NCBI GenBank assembly: GCA_041390825.1
Contig: JAWKPF010000010.1
Span: 1-64,000 of the forward strand
Origin: Thermomicrobiales bacterium
GTDB lineage: Bacteria > Chloroflexota > Chloroflexia > Thermomicrobiales > UBA6265
DNA length: 64,000 nucleotides
Reading direction: 5' to 3'
The notes under the pieces are model-generated. The model ran no database searches and was not told where the DNA came from. It saw nothing but the letters and a program-made list of their open reading frames with translations. Shown in pieces: positions 1 through 8,963 of the stretch; position 1 is the stretch's first letter; every line of letters starts with the position of its first letter. The translations under genes and the position numbers were made by a program.

Positions 1-1056
1 ATAGCGCGTCGTCCCGAGACGGGCAAACAGCTCGTGCCACGCTCCGAGTTCATCCAGGCGCGACGGGGTTTGCGCCGACAGCATGCGGCCGATGGTGAAG
101 AGCGCATGCTCGGCAGTGATGGTCGAGATGAGGGTGATACCGATCGTCAAGCCAGACTGGGAGACCGATTCAAGGAGATCCAGCACCACCGGTCCGCGAT
201 CGTCGCCCAAGCCTTCTGCGTAGACGATTGCGCGGCCGGACGGCATGAGATGCTCGCGGAGACCCGAAAGCAATGGCCGCAGCACAAGGAGTCCGTCCTC
301 TCCGCCGTCGCCATAGACCGGGAAATCGATCGATGCCGGTACCGGCACGAAGGGCGGGTTGGCCACAATCAGCGCAAAGCGATTCTGGTCTACCGGTGCG
401 TAGAGATTGCCGGAAACGGCGGTGAAGCGATCCTGAGTCTCGTTCAACATCGCATTGAACGTGGCCGCTTCGATCGCTCGATCAGAAAGATCGACCCCGG
501 TCCAGACGATTCCCCGGCGGAGGGAGCTCAGGACCTGCGCAGCGATGCCCGAGCCCGTGCAAAGATCGAGCGCGTACCCGGACGACGGCAGAGAGCCGGA
601 CCGCCGCTGCAGATAGTTTGCGAGCGTGTAGGACTCCGGACCCAGGTAGATATCGGCAAGGTCAGGGTCGAAGCCGGGATAGGCGCGACTGGTGGAAACC
701 ACGAAGTACTGTCCGAGCCGGCTGACGAGTTGCAGGCCGGCGGTCGAGACGCCGTCGCCAGACGCATCGATTGCCAGCAATCCCGTCGCCAGATTCGCTT
801 CCAGCAGATCTCGTCCGAGAATCGATTCGACCACGTCCAGCGCAAGCGGCTCGCCGAGGGTGTAGAGACGCAAGAGCAACCGTAGCGTGGGATCGAGCTG
901 GTCGAGCACGGGGAGAAATGTCTCCAGATTCGGGAATGGAGACGTCAGATAGTCGGGGCGCAGCATCTCGTGCGCCAAGTCGAACCCATGCCGGTCGAGC
1001 GCGGAGCGGATGAGCGCAATGCTTTCTCGTTCGGGAAAGAGACGAGCACCGGTCAT
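1..1056 (-). CDS. Class I SAM-dependent methyltransferase, C-terminus cut by window edge
   Basis: The visible 352 codons carry a Rossmann methyltransferase fold: motif I ALDLCTGSG at about residues 162-170, an acidic GVDLS at 187-191, and NPPFVPVP at 233-240, the N-P-P-F signature of enzymes that methylate amide or amino nitrogens (HemK/PrmC, RlmG-like). A roughly 150-residue helical N-terminal domain precedes it. The ATG overlaps the stop of the upstream transporter ATPase as ATGA, so it is the last visible gene of the oligopeptide operon and probably translationally coupled. Substrate (release factor, rRNA or small molecule) cannot be decided from sequence. The gene continues past position 1. 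Confidence 0.85.
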   Translation of the reverse strand, partial: MTGARLFPERESIALIRSALDRHGFDLAHEMLRPDYLTSPFPNLETFLPVLDQLDPTLRLLLRLYTLGEPLALDVVESILGRDLLEANLATGLLAIDASGDGVSTAGLQLVSRLGQYFVVSTSRAYPGFDPDLADIYLGPESYTLANYLQRRSGSLPSSGYALDLCTGSGIAAQVLSSLRRGIVWTGVDLSDRAIEAATFNAMLNETQDRFTAVSGNLYAPVDQNRFALIVANPPFVPVPASIDFPVYGDGGEDGLLVLRPLLSGLREHLMPSGRAIVYAEGLGDDRGPVVLDLLESVSQSGLTIGITLISTITAEHALFTIGRMLSAQTPSRLDELGAWHELFARLGTTRY

Positions 1057-2066
1057 GATGCAACCGCCTGCTGCGCCAACTGTCGTTCGAGCTCTGGAAC
1101 CTCTTCTGCAAAGTGGCAGGCGGATAGCCGCGTACCTCCGACCGAACGCAGCGGTGGCCGTTCTTGCGCGCAAATGGGTTTCGCGATCGGACAGCGCGGA
1201 TGGAATGCGCACCCGGATGGCCGGTCGATCGGATTCGGGACTTCGCCTTTCAACCGAAATGACGTGGTGGTCGTTTCCGATTCCTGATGGTCGGGAATCG
1301 AATGCAGCAGGGCAAGCGTATACGGGTGCATCGGCGACGAAAAGACCTCTTCCGATGGGCCGTCTTCGACAATTCCGCCCAGATACATGACCCCGACTCG
1401 CTCACAGAGATAGCGCACCACGCGCAGGTCATGCGAGATGAACAGATAGGTGACGCCGAGACGCTGGTGCACGTCGCGCAAGAGATTGAGCACTTGCGCC
1501 TGGATCGAAACATCGAGGGCGGACACGGGTTCGTCGAGCACCAGCACTTCCGGATCGAGCGCCAATGCGCGCGCAATGTTGACCCGCTGGCGCTGGCCGC
1601 CGCTCAGCTGATGGGGATAGCGGTTGGCCAGGCTCTTGTCGAGCCCGACGAGCGCCAGCAGCTCCTCCACCCGTTTGCGGCGTTGCGCCTTGTCTCCCAG
1701 ATGATGGATGCGCAATGGCTCCTCGAGGGCCGTGCCGATGCGCATGCGCGGCGCAAGCGCGGCATAGGGATCCTGGAAGACCATCTGCACCTTGCGGGGG
1801 TAGTCACGCGCCTGGGATTTGCTCAAGCGGACGATGTCCTCGGAATCGACCGTGACCTGTCCTGATGTGGGCGCCTCGAGGCGAAGCAGCACCTTGGCCA
1901 GGGTGCTCTTGCCACACCCGCTTTCGCCCATGATTCCCAGGATCTCGCCCCGTTCGACGGTGAGGTTCACATCGTCGAGGGCGACCAGCATGACGCCTTC
2001 CGCAGCGCCTCGCACCGGGTATTCCTTGACCAGATTCTCGATGACGACAACGGGCTCCCCGCTCAT
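1053..2066 (-). CDS. dppF: Dipeptide/oligopeptide ABC transporter ATP-binding protein (DppF/OppF type)
   Basis: A 337-residue ATPase that powers peptide import at the cytoplasmic face of the membrane. Walker A GESGCGKST lies at residues 47-55, the signature LSGGQRQR and Walker B VLVLDEP follow, and the C-terminal cysteine-containing segment (CAFHPRCP) is typical of the oligopeptide subfamily. An in-frame extension of 47 codons upstream exists, but the chosen ATG sits in an ATGA overlap with the preceding ATPase gene, as with every other junction in this operon. It pairs with the adjacent DppD-type ATPase as the second nucleotide-binding subunit. Confidence 0.93.
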   Translation of the reverse strand: MSGEPVVVIENLVKEYPVRGAAEGVMLVALDDVNLTVERGEILGIMGESGCGKSTLAKVLLRLEAPTSGQVTVDSEDIVRLSKSQARDYPRKVQMVFQDPYAALAPRMRIGTALEEPLRIHHLGDKAQRRKRVEELLALVGLDKSLANRYPHQLSGGQRQRVNIARALALDPEVLVLDEPVSALDVSIQAQVLNLLRDVHQRLGVTYLFISHDLRVVRYLCERVGVMYLGGIVEDGPSEEVFSSPMHPYTLALLHSIPDHQESETTTTSFRLKGEVPNPIDRPSGCAFHPRCPIAKPICAQERPPLRSVGGTRLSACHFAEEVPELERQLAQQAVAS

Positions 2067-3073
2067 CGAACCCCCGCCTCCGCAGCTCCAGCCGTCAACG
2101 GATGAATACATGCAACCGCTCGCCCGCGATCGCCTATCGGGGACAAGGGCGGCTGCCCTGTCAGGCAATCGTCCTGCACGTAGCGACAACGTGGCGCGAA
2201 AACGCATCCGGGCGGCAGATTTCCTGGAGAGGGCAGCCGTCCCTCGATCGCCTGCAGCGGGAGCTCCCGGTTGGTGCGCAACGTAGGCGCCGACGCCAGC
2301 AACGCTGCTGTGTAGGGATGAACGGGATCGCGGAAGAGACTTCCGACGTCGCCAGATTCCATCATACGGCCGGCGTACATCACCATCACCCGGTTGGCCA
2401 CGGTTTGAATGACTCCAAGGTCGTGGCTGACGAAGATCAGCGAAAAGTCGAGCTCGTTCTTGAGCGAGATCAGAAGATCGACGATCTGCGCCTGAATGGA
2501 CACGTCGAGGGCGGTGGTTGGCTCGTCGGCAATGATCAGTTTCGGTCCCAGGAGGAGCGCCATGGCAATGGCGACCCGTTGACGCTGGCCTCCGCTCAAC
2601 TCCCAGGGATAGGACTTCATGCGCGATTCCGGCGCCGAGATGCCGACCAGTTTCAGTTTTTCGATGGCGAGCGCTGCGGCATCTGACTTCGACACCTTGC
2701 GGTGCGCCCGCACGACATCGGTGAGCTGGGCGCCGACGGTGAAGAGCGGATTCAGCGATGTTTGCGGGTCCTGAAAGATGATGCCGATCTCCTCTCCGCG
2801 CATGCGGCGAAGCTGATCCTCGGAAAGGGAACGCAGGTCGACACCGCCGAATTCGATACGCCCGGACTCGATCTGTCCCGGATAGTCGACCAGACCCATG
2901 ATCGACAGCGCGGCGACGCTCTTGCCGCTACCACTCTCCCCCACGATGCCAAGGCATTCGCCGGGATAGACCTCGAACGAGACATCGTCGACCGCGACGA
3001 AGCGTCCGTTGCGCGTATGGAAGACCGTGGTGAGATTGCGAACCGCGAGCCGCGGTTGCGTCGTTTCGCTCAT
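2063..3073 (-). CDS. dppD: Dipeptide/oligopeptide ABC transporter ATP-binding protein (DppD/OppD type)
   Basis: 336 residues with Walker A GESGSGKS, the ABC signature LSGGQRQR, Walker B LIIADEPTTALD, and the oligopeptide-family C-terminal cysteine segment (CVFAPRCRYVQDDC). The start is the ATG that overlaps the upstream permease stop (ATGA); a longer in-frame start 36 codons upstream would run deep into the permease gene. With the following ATPase it forms the heterodimeric motor of the transporter. Confidence 0.93.
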   Translation of the reverse strand: MSETTQPRLAVRNLTTVFHTRNGRFVAVDDVSFEVYPGECLGIVGESGSGKSVAALSIMGLVDYPGQIESGRIEFGGVDLRSLSEDQLRRMRGEEIGIIFQDPQTSLNPLFTVGAQLTDVVRAHRKVSKSDAAALAIEKLKLVGISAPESRMKSYPWELSGGQRQRVAIAMALLLGPKLIIADEPTTALDVSIQAQIVDLLISLKNELDFSLIFVSHDLGVIQTVANRVMVMYAGRMMESGDVGSLFRDPVHPYTAALLASAPTLRTNRELPLQAIEGRLPSPGNLPPGCVFAPRCRYVQDDCLTGQPPLSPIGDRGRAVACIHPLTAGAAEAGVR

Positions 3074-4005
3074 GCCGTTTGCAACCGTGGATCGAGCAAC
3101 TGGCGCAAGCCGTCGCTCATGATGTTGAGACTCAGGGTGACCAACAGGATGGCCAGACCAGGCAACGTGATGACCCACCAAGCACTGGCGATGTATTGCG
3201 TGCCGTCCAGCATCATGCCACCCAGCGATGGCGTTGGGGGCTGAATGCCAAGCCCGAGAAAGCTCAAGGTTGCTTCGAAGATGATCAATCCCGGCAGTTG
3301 GAGCGTCGCGATGATAGCGATCGCCGGAAGCACGTTGGGAAGCACATAGCGGATGCCGATACGCCAGCGGCTTGCGCCGAGCACCTGCGCGGAACGGACA
3401 TAGTCGCGCTGCATCTCCTGCAAGACCACACCGCGCACGACCCGGGCGAAGTAGACCCAGCCGGCCAATCCCAGCAGCACGATCAGAATGGGGATCGAGG
3501 TCTTGGTCGCGGCCACGATAGCCATCGCGAGCACGATGTAGGGAAAGGCAAGCTGGAGATCGACCACGCGCATCAGGATTGCGTCGGTTCTGCCGCCAAA
3601 CAGCCCGCTGATCAACCCGAGCGTGACACCGAGCGCCATCGAAAGACAGAGTCCCGCGAACGCCAGCACGAGCGAAACGCGCAAGCCGTAGAGGATGCGC
3701 GAGAGCATGTCGCGGCCGAGACCGTCCGTTCCGAGCGGGAATTCTGTCGAGCCGCGATCAGCGGTATCCCAGAACGGCGGGCGCAACCGTGCGGTGATGT
3801 TGTTGCGCGAGGGGTCGTGATCGGTAATCAATGGAGCGGCCAACGCTGCGCCCGCCATCAGGCAGAAGAGGAGCAACCCGGCCAAGAGGGTGCGACTTCC
3901 CTCGCGCTGGAGAAACGAGCGCCATTTCTCCGCCCACCGTTTGCCCCGGCTCTCCGGAATGAGGGGAGCGCTATCGATGTCTCCTGGAACGCCAACCAAC
4001 TCCAT
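3070..4005 (-). CDS. dppC: Dipeptide/oligopeptide ABC transporter permease (DppC/OppC type)
   Basis: 311 residues with a cytoplasmic N-terminus, one membrane span (about residues 38-58), then the binding-protein-dependent permease domain with five further spans. The permease EAA-like coupling loop is readable around VRSAQVLGASRWRIGIRYVL. An N-terminal OppC-type segment (PLITDHDPSRNNI) precedes the core. It lies three bases after the DppB stop and overlaps the DppD start, so all four transporter genes are one transcription unit. Confidence 0.93.
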   Translation of the reverse strand: MELVGVPGDIDSAPLIPESRGKRWAEKWRSFLQREGSRTLLAGLLLFCLMAGAALAAPLITDHDPSRNNITARLRPPFWDTADRGSTEFPLGTDGLGRDMLSRILYGLRVSLVLAFAGLCLSMALGVTLGLISGLFGGRTDAILMRVVDLQLAFPYIVLAMAIVAATKTSIPILIVLLGLAGWVYFARVVRGVVLQEMQRDYVRSAQVLGASRWRIGIRYVLPNVLPAIAIIATLQLPGLIIFEATLSFLGLGIQPPTPSLGGMMLDGTQYIASAWWVITLPGLAILLVTLSLNIMSDGLRQLLDPRLQTA

Positions 4006-4008
4006 GCG

Positions 4009-4932
4009 TTACGCCTCGATACGGATTCTGGGATCGAGCACCATGTAGAGCAGGTCGATTCCAAGATTGACGAAGACAAAGACCATAGCCGTCAGAATCG
4101 TGATGGCCTGAATCAATGGGTAGTCACGCGCGTTGACGGAGTCGATAGCCAATTGGCCGACACCCGGATAGTTGAACACCACTTCCGCCACGATAGTCCC
4201 ACCGAGCAGATAACCGAGATCGATGCCGACGACGGTGATGAGCGGCAGCGCGGCATTGCGGAAAGCGTAGAGCCAGGTGATCCGCCGGTTGGAAATGCCA
4301 AAGGCGCGCGCGGTGCGCACATGCTCCTGATGGAATGTATCGATCATGGAGGCGCGCAATACGCGAAGATCGGCCGGGAAGACGGCGAAGGCCACCGCGA
4401 TCGCGGGGAGCACCAGGCTTTTCCAGCCATCGAAACCCACCGCGGGAAACCAGCCGAAATGGACCGAAAAGACGAGCACGAGCATCAGCGCGACCCAAAA
4501 GGTGGGGGCCGACTGGCCGAGCGTGCTGGCGACAATGCCGAACCGGTCGATGGCGCTGCCGGGATGACGCGCGCCAGCCACACCGAGCGTGATTGCCACG
4601 ATCAGCGCGAGGGTCAACGAGGTCAGCGCAAGCAGCGCGGTTTCTGGCACCCGTTGCCAGATCAGCTCGAACACCGGTTGCTGGTAGCGAAACGAGGTGC
4701 CGAAGTCGCCGCGCGGGATGCCAGAAACGAACTCCCACAACTGGGTCGTCAAGGGCCGATCGGTGCCGAACTGTTCCCGGTAGCTTTGCAGAATCTCGTC
4801 GCTGGCGAAGACCGGCGCTTTCATGCGGGCCGGGTCGCCGGCGGTCAACCGCATGAGCACGAAGACAACGAGCACGATGACGACGACCAGAATGACGTTC
4901 TGAGCCAGGCGTCGAAGAATGACTTTCCGCAT
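4009..4932 (-). CDS. dppB: Dipeptide/oligopeptide ABC transporter permease (DppB/OppB type)
   Basis: 307 residues, starting with a first transmembrane helix rich in V, I and L (residues 10-28) followed by the DppB hallmark LTAGDPARM, then the permease core with a coupling loop near VRTARAFGISNRRITW. It is the first gene after the binding protein, 117 bases downstream of it; that gap contains a strong hairpin that may set lower expression of the membrane components than of the binding protein. Confidence 0.93.
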   Translation of the reverse strand: MRKVILRRLAQNVILVVVIVLVVFVLMRLTAGDPARMKAPVFASDEILQSYREQFGTDRPLTTQLWEFVSGIPRGDFGTSFRYQQPVFELIWQRVPETALLALTSLTLALIVAITLGVAGARHPGSAIDRFGIVASTLGQSAPTFWVALMLVLVFSVHFGWFPAVGFDGWKSLVLPAIAVAFAVFPADLRVLRASMIDTFHQEHVRTARAFGISNRRITWLYAFRNAALPLITVVGIDLGYLLGGTIVAEVVFNYPGVGQLAIDSVNARDYPLIQAITILTAMVFVFVNLGIDLLYMVLDPRIRIEA

Positions 4933-5000
4933 GACGATCCTGGTTCGTCAGGCGCGCGCGTGCGCGCCACATAACACGATCGATGATGCCGAAGAGAACT

Positions 5001-5028
5001 CCGTGGGCGGCTGTTGAGCCGCCCACGG
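5001..5028 (-). terminator. Strong hairpin between binding protein and permease genes
   Basis: Perfect 12-bp arms CCGTGGGCGGCT and AGCCGCCCACGG with a 4-base loop, about 20 bases after the binding-protein stop codon. There is no clear U-tract after it on the minus strand. In binding-protein transport operons such hairpins commonly protect the 5' message or terminate part of the transcripts, giving excess binding protein. Confidence 0.6.
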
Positions 5029-5049
5029 ATTCGATCGACAAACGCGATG

Positions 5050-6642
5050 CTACTCCGACTTGGTCGCGAAGCGCAGAAGCGGTTCGCCCACCAGCGGAAC
5101 GCGATTGTAATTTTGCACCTTGCTGGAAACGATGAACGGCCACAGCTCGTCCGAGAGGTAGAGCGACGGCTGAATGTCCCAGAGGTAACCAGCGAGGTCA
5201 TTGATCTTGGCCAGGCGCTCGTCACCGGTGGAGGTGCGCTGGGCCTCGATCATTGGCGGAATGGCCGGATCGTCCAGGTGGAAGACGGCCTCCGCCGTCG
5301 GCCCGGCATAGAACCCGAGGACGAAATCGGGATCGTAGTTGAAGCTGGCCAACGTGTTGAGCGTGAGGTCGTACTGGTTGTAGCTGGTGCGGTATGCGCC
5401 GACTTCCAGGGTGGTGATATCGACGTTGATGCCGACATCCTGGAGGAACTGAGCGATCGCCTGGTCGATTTCCTTCTGATGCGGCACCAGGGTCGTGGTG
5501 GCCATCGTCAGGGTGAAGTCCTCGCCCACGGCGGCGTTTGCCAGGAGCTCCTTGGCCTTGTCCGGATCGAAGTCGAAGCGCTCAGGCTGCTCCTCGTATC
5601 CAGGGGAGTTGGTGGCAATCGACGAATAGGGAACCTTGCCGACGCCCAGCAGAATCCCATCGACAATCGCCTGGCGGTCCACAGCGAAGGCGAGCGCCTG
5701 GCGGATTTCCTGGGCGGCGAGATTGCCCTGATTCTGGTAGATGCAGACGATCTGGGTCAGGGGCGGAACGTCGATGACGTAGTAATTGTCGTCATCCTTC
5801 ACCCGGTCGAGCTGCTCGGACGAGCAACGGGTGATGATGTCGGCCTGGCCGGTCAGCAGGGCGCTGACGCGCGCGTTGGCGTCCTGGATGTAGTCGAAGA
5901 CGACGGTCTGAATACCGGGCGCGCCAGCCCAGTAGTCGGTGTTGGCTTCGAGCGTGACCTTGTTCTCGTCGTAGCTGATCCACTTGTACGGACCAGCGCC
6001 CATGGCACGCTGGGTGAAGAGGGTGGGATCGGCGATGTCCGCGGCCGGGAAGATCGGCGCGACCGCAAGCGATTTCTCGAGCGGGCCGAAGACTTCCGCG
6101 GTGACGACCTCGACCGTGGTGGCATCCACGATGTTGACCGACATGACCGGGAAGATCAGTCCGTGCCAGGCCATCCCCGCATCGGGGTTGCCGGCGCGGT
6201 CGAGGGTGGCTTTGACATCCTCGGCGGTTACCGGCGAGCCGTCGTGGAAGGTGACACCCTCGCGCAGGGTGAGTCTCATGGTGGTCGGGTCGGTCATTTC
6301 CCAGGCCGTGGCGAGGTGCCCGACGATCGTGCCATCGGCGCTGTCATAGCCGAGCAACGAGTCGTGGACCAGGGAAGCCACCTGGGCATCGACCAGTCCA
6401 AAGACCGTGTAGGAGTCCCACTGCGCCGAGGTCGGGGGTTCGGCATTCGCGATAACGAGCGTGCCGCTGGGCGCCGTCTGGGCGCTCACGCCCGAGACCG
6501 ACGTCTCAGAGAGGAGCGCGACCGCTCCGGAAAGGGAGAGTCCCAGCGCCGCAGCGCGCTTGAGCGCTTCGCGCCGGGTCATGGTTCCGCTGGCAATCGC
6601 CTGGCGGAGCTCATTCAGTTCGAGTTCGCGTGCTTTTTCCAC
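5050..6642 (-). CDS. dppA: Family 5 extracellular solute-binding protein of a peptide ABC transporter
   Basis: About 530 residues, the usual length of SBP family 5 (DppA/OppA). The N-terminus contains a twin-arginine-like TRREALKRAAALG followed by a hydrophobic stretch, then a mature region with family features: HDSLLGYDS, LREGVTFHDGSPVTAEDV and FDPDKAKELL. A GTG start at 6642 is preferred because AAAGGAG stands eight bases upstream; an ATG 11 codons earlier has no comparable site. It captures a peptide-like or oligosaccharide-like ligand outside the membrane for the permease/ATPase genes that follow. Ligand identity is not readable. Confidence 0.9.
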   Translation of the reverse strand: MEKARELELNELRQAIASGTMTRREALKRAAALGLSLSGAVALLSETSVSGVSAQTAPSGTLVIANAEPPTSAQWDSYTVFGLVDAQVASLVHDSLLGYDSADGTIVGHLATAWEMTDPTTMRLTLREGVTFHDGSPVTAEDVKATLDRAGNPDAGMAWHGLIFPVMSVNIVDATTVEVVTAEVFGPLEKSLAVAPIFPAADIADPTLFTQRAMGAGPYKWISYDENKVTLEANTDYWAGAPGIQTVVFDYIQDANARVSALLTGQADIITRCSSEQLDRVKDDDNYYVIDVPPLTQIVCIYQNQGNLAAQEIRQALAFAVDRQAIVDGILLGVGKVPYSSIATNSPGYEEQPERFDFDPDKAKELLANAAVGEDFTLTMATTTLVPHQKEIDQAIAQFLQDVGINVDITTLEVGAYRTSYNQYDLTLNTLASFNYDPDFVLGFYAGPTAEAVFHLDDPAIPPMIEAQRTSTGDERLAKINDLAGYLWDIQPSLYLSDELWPFIVSSKVQNYNRVPLVGEPLLRFATKSE

Positions 6643-6899
6643 TGTGATTCGCTCCTTTGCGTCGAACGTCAACACCTACGACATGACAACGTTCTGGTGA
6701 TGTTCCCGTCCTTTCCTGCTGTTCCTACGATCGGACTCTCGCGCAAATGACTCCGCGAACGCTGGACCTGGGGCGTGTGATGCATGAACTAGAGTCGAGT
6801 TACTTGCATCATAGCAAAAAACGCGGTAAAAGCAAAAAGGAGATTCGGCAACCAACGGGAGCAACGAAGCAGCAAGCCCACCTGCCCAGGAGTCGTGGC
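6643..6899. promoter_or_regulatory. Divergent control region between transporter operon and ROK regulator
   Basis: A 257-base gap between the GTG of the binding protein and the GTG of the ROK gene. It includes an unusually AT-rich run around 6800-6840 (TTACTTGCATCATAGCAAAA), uncommon in this GC-rich sequence. Both transcription units should start here, and the ROK repressor is a natural candidate to bind it. No operator sequence was proven. Confidence 0.45.
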
Positions 6900-8183
6900 G
6901 TGGTCAGCGGCAAGTCCGGTCGAACTCAGCCCATCGGATCGATGTTGGCCGATACCCCGCGCCAGCTCGAGGTTCTGCGCATCATCCGCGACCATGGCGT
7001 CATCACGCGCAACGAAATCGGCAGCCTGTTGCACACGAGCGCGAGCCAGGTCAGCCGCCTCACCGCACCGCTCATCGCGCGCAGCATCGTGACGGTCGAA
7101 CCGCGGTTGCCATTGGTCGAGGGTCGTCCAACCGAGCTGCTGGCATTGGCGGAAGATACGCACTTTGTGGTGGGTCTGGACGTTGGCGGTCTCGCGCAAG
7201 AGGCGGTCGTGACGAGCTTGAGCGGATCTGTGGTTGGTTCCGCGCATGCCACCGGATCGCTTCCGGGAACCCGGGCGCAAATCATCGAACGGTTGGCCGA
7301 TTTGATCGATCGGGCTATCGAGGACAGCGGAGCGACGCGATCGGATGTGTTGGGGGTTGGCGTTGGTGTGCGCGCGATCATCGACCCGGTTTCCGGGGTC
7401 ATCAGCGCCGGTCCGGAGACGCCTTCGTGGTCGCCGGAGTGGGCCAATTTCGACGTTCGCGGGGAGCTCGCCCGAGCGCTCCCCTGGGATCGGTTGGTCA
7501 TCGACGACACGGTCCGCGCCCTGGCTGCCGCGGAACGGCAGTATGGCAACGCGCGAGGTGTCGACGATTTCGTCTACGTGCTGGCCGATTCGGGGTTGGG
7601 GGCGGCGCTCATGATCGATGGGCGGCCCTATATCGGACCGGGCCACCTGGCAGGCGAGGTGGGTCACATCACACTCGATCTCGATGGGCCGGTCTGCGGT
7701 TGCGGGCGGCGCGGCTGCGTGGAAATGTATGCCTCCACGAGCGCTATGCTGCGCAAGGGACACGACTTCGACCCGGAGATCGGTTCGATGTCCGACCTGA
7801 TCGAACGCGCGCAGGACTCGGGCGATGGCGTGGGCCGAATCCTTATCGAGGGCGGAGAAGCGCTGGGACGGGTGATTGCCATCCTGCTCAACCTCCTTTC
7901 CCCCGCATTGATCGTGATCGGAGGACGCGCCACCCAATCGACGGTGTACATGGAGGCCGCCCGAACTCGCGCACAGGCGGAATCGTTGGAACAACCGTTT
8001 GGCAGCGCGCGCATCGTGACGAGCAGCCCGCTGGCAAACTCGGGCGCGCTGGGAGCCGCAACTCTGATGCTCAACCAACTCTTTGGCGCGGCGGGTGGTG
8101 CGGCGCCACCAATTCCACGCCGCCGGAGAACAGATCCCGTCTTGGCCAACCCGTTGCCAACACCAGAAGGAGCACCCTCATGA
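6900..8183 (+). CDS. ROK-family transcriptional repressor
   Basis: 427 residues from a GTG at 6900 that has AGGAG seven bases upstream; in-frame starts at 6747 and 6780 lack good ribosome sites and would add a Lys/Arg-rich leader. An N-terminal winged helix-turn-helix (EVLRIIRDHGVITRNEIGSL) is followed by the ROK sugar-kinase-like fold (VVGLDVGG, then the zinc-binding module with GPVCGCGRRGCVE). ROK repressors sense sugars or phosphosugars. Its position divergent from the ABC operon and overlapping a deacetylase suggests local control of uptake and breakdown of an amino-sugar or glycopeptide-like compound (inference). Confidence 0.88.
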   Translation: MVSGKSGRTQPIGSMLADTPRQLEVLRIIRDHGVITRNEIGSLLHTSASQVSRLTAPLIARSIVTVEPRLPLVEGRPTELLALAEDTHFVVGLDVGGLAQEAVVTSLSGSVVGSAHATGSLPGTRAQIIERLADLIDRAIEDSGATRSDVLGVGVGVRAIIDPVSGVISAGPETPSWSPEWANFDVRGELARALPWDRLVIDDTVRALAAAERQYGNARGVDDFVYVLADSGLGAALMIDGRPYIGPGHLAGEVGHITLDLDGPVCGCGRRGCVEMYASTSAMLRKGHDFDPEIGSMSDLIERAQDSGDGVGRILIEGGEALGRVIAILLNLLSPALIVIGGRATQSTVYMEAARTRAQAESLEQPFGSARIVTSSPLANSGALGAATLMLNQLFGAAGGAAPPIPRRRRTDPVLANPLPTPEGAPS

Positions 8184-8905
8184 GTCGACAACCGTTGCGC
8201 GTGCTGGCGATCGGGGCCCACCCCGACGATCTCGAGTTCTACTGTGGCGGCACGCTGGCGAAGTATGCCGCGCGGGGGGACACGGTGGTGATGGCCGTGG
8301 TCACCAACGGGGATATCGGCTCTGCGACGCACTCGATGGAGGAGATCGCGGCCATCCGCAAGCAGGAAGCGCTCGATTCGGCCGCGATGATCGGCGCGGA
8401 GTTGATCTGGATGGATTATCACGACGAGTTCTTCTTTTATGACGAGTCCACCCGTCGCCACATGATCGAAGTCATTCGGTATGCAGCACCGGATGTGGTG
8501 CTCGGTCATTGGACCGACGACTATCACCCCGATCATTCGTTGAGCGGGATGGCCGCCCGCGATGCGCGCATCATGACCGGCGTCCCGTTGATCGTCACGG
8601 CTTCCGCCTATCTCAAGAAGATTCCCACCCACTTCTTCTACGACACCATGGCCGGGATCAACTTCGTGCCAGAGGTCTACGTGGACGTTACGGAGACGTT
8701 CTCGATCAAGCAGCAGATGCTGGCCTGCCACAAGAGCCAGAATGCCTGGATCAGCGATGTTTTCGAGGGCCGAAGCATTGCCCAGATGATGGAAGTGCAG
8801 ACCGCGTTTCGTGGGCTGCAAGCGGGCGTGCGGTATGCGGAAGGGTTCCGGGCGTTGGAGACGTTTCCGCGGGCGCGAGATTATCGGTTGCTTCCGCTCG
8901 AGTAG
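8180..8905 (+). CDS. LmbE/PIG-L family deacetylase
   Basis: 241 residues. The N-terminal AHPDDLEFYCGGTLA is the zinc-binding signature (AHPDDxE) of N-acetylglucosaminyl deacetylases such as MshB, BshB and PIG-L; a downstream DDYHPDH supplies the third metal ligand. The ATG overlaps the ROK stop (ATGA) and has AGAAGGAG upstream, so it is co-transcribed and coupled. The likely reaction is hydrolytic removal of an acetyl group from an N-acetylated sugar or related amide; the substrate is unknown but fits the sugar-sensing neighbour. Confidence 0.9.
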   Translation: MSRQPLRVLAIGAHPDDLEFYCGGTLAKYAARGDTVVMAVVTNGDIGSATHSMEEIAAIRKQEALDSAAMIGAELIWMDYHDEFFFYDESTRRHMIEVIRYAAPDVVLGHWTDDYHPDHSLSGMAARDARIMTGVPLIVTASAYLKKIPTHFFYDTMAGINFVPEVYVDVTETFSIKQQMLACHKSQNAWISDVFEGRSIAQMMEVQTAFRGLQAGVRYAEGFRALETFPRARDYRLLPLE

Positions 8906-8963
8906 CGCGATACCGAGCGGTGGCCGGTGTCCGAGGTGAGCCGATTTGGCAGGCAAGATGACT

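Noticed and set aside
3079..4974. A 631-codon plus-strand open frame
   Set aside because: It lies antisense to the two permease genes, is rich in Arg, Gln and His with no motif, and arises from high GC; the minus strand gives clear permeases.
5014..6750. A 578-codon plus-strand open frame
   Set aside because: Antisense shadow of the family 5 binding protein; no protein-like character, while the minus strand has a full SBP with signal and RBS.
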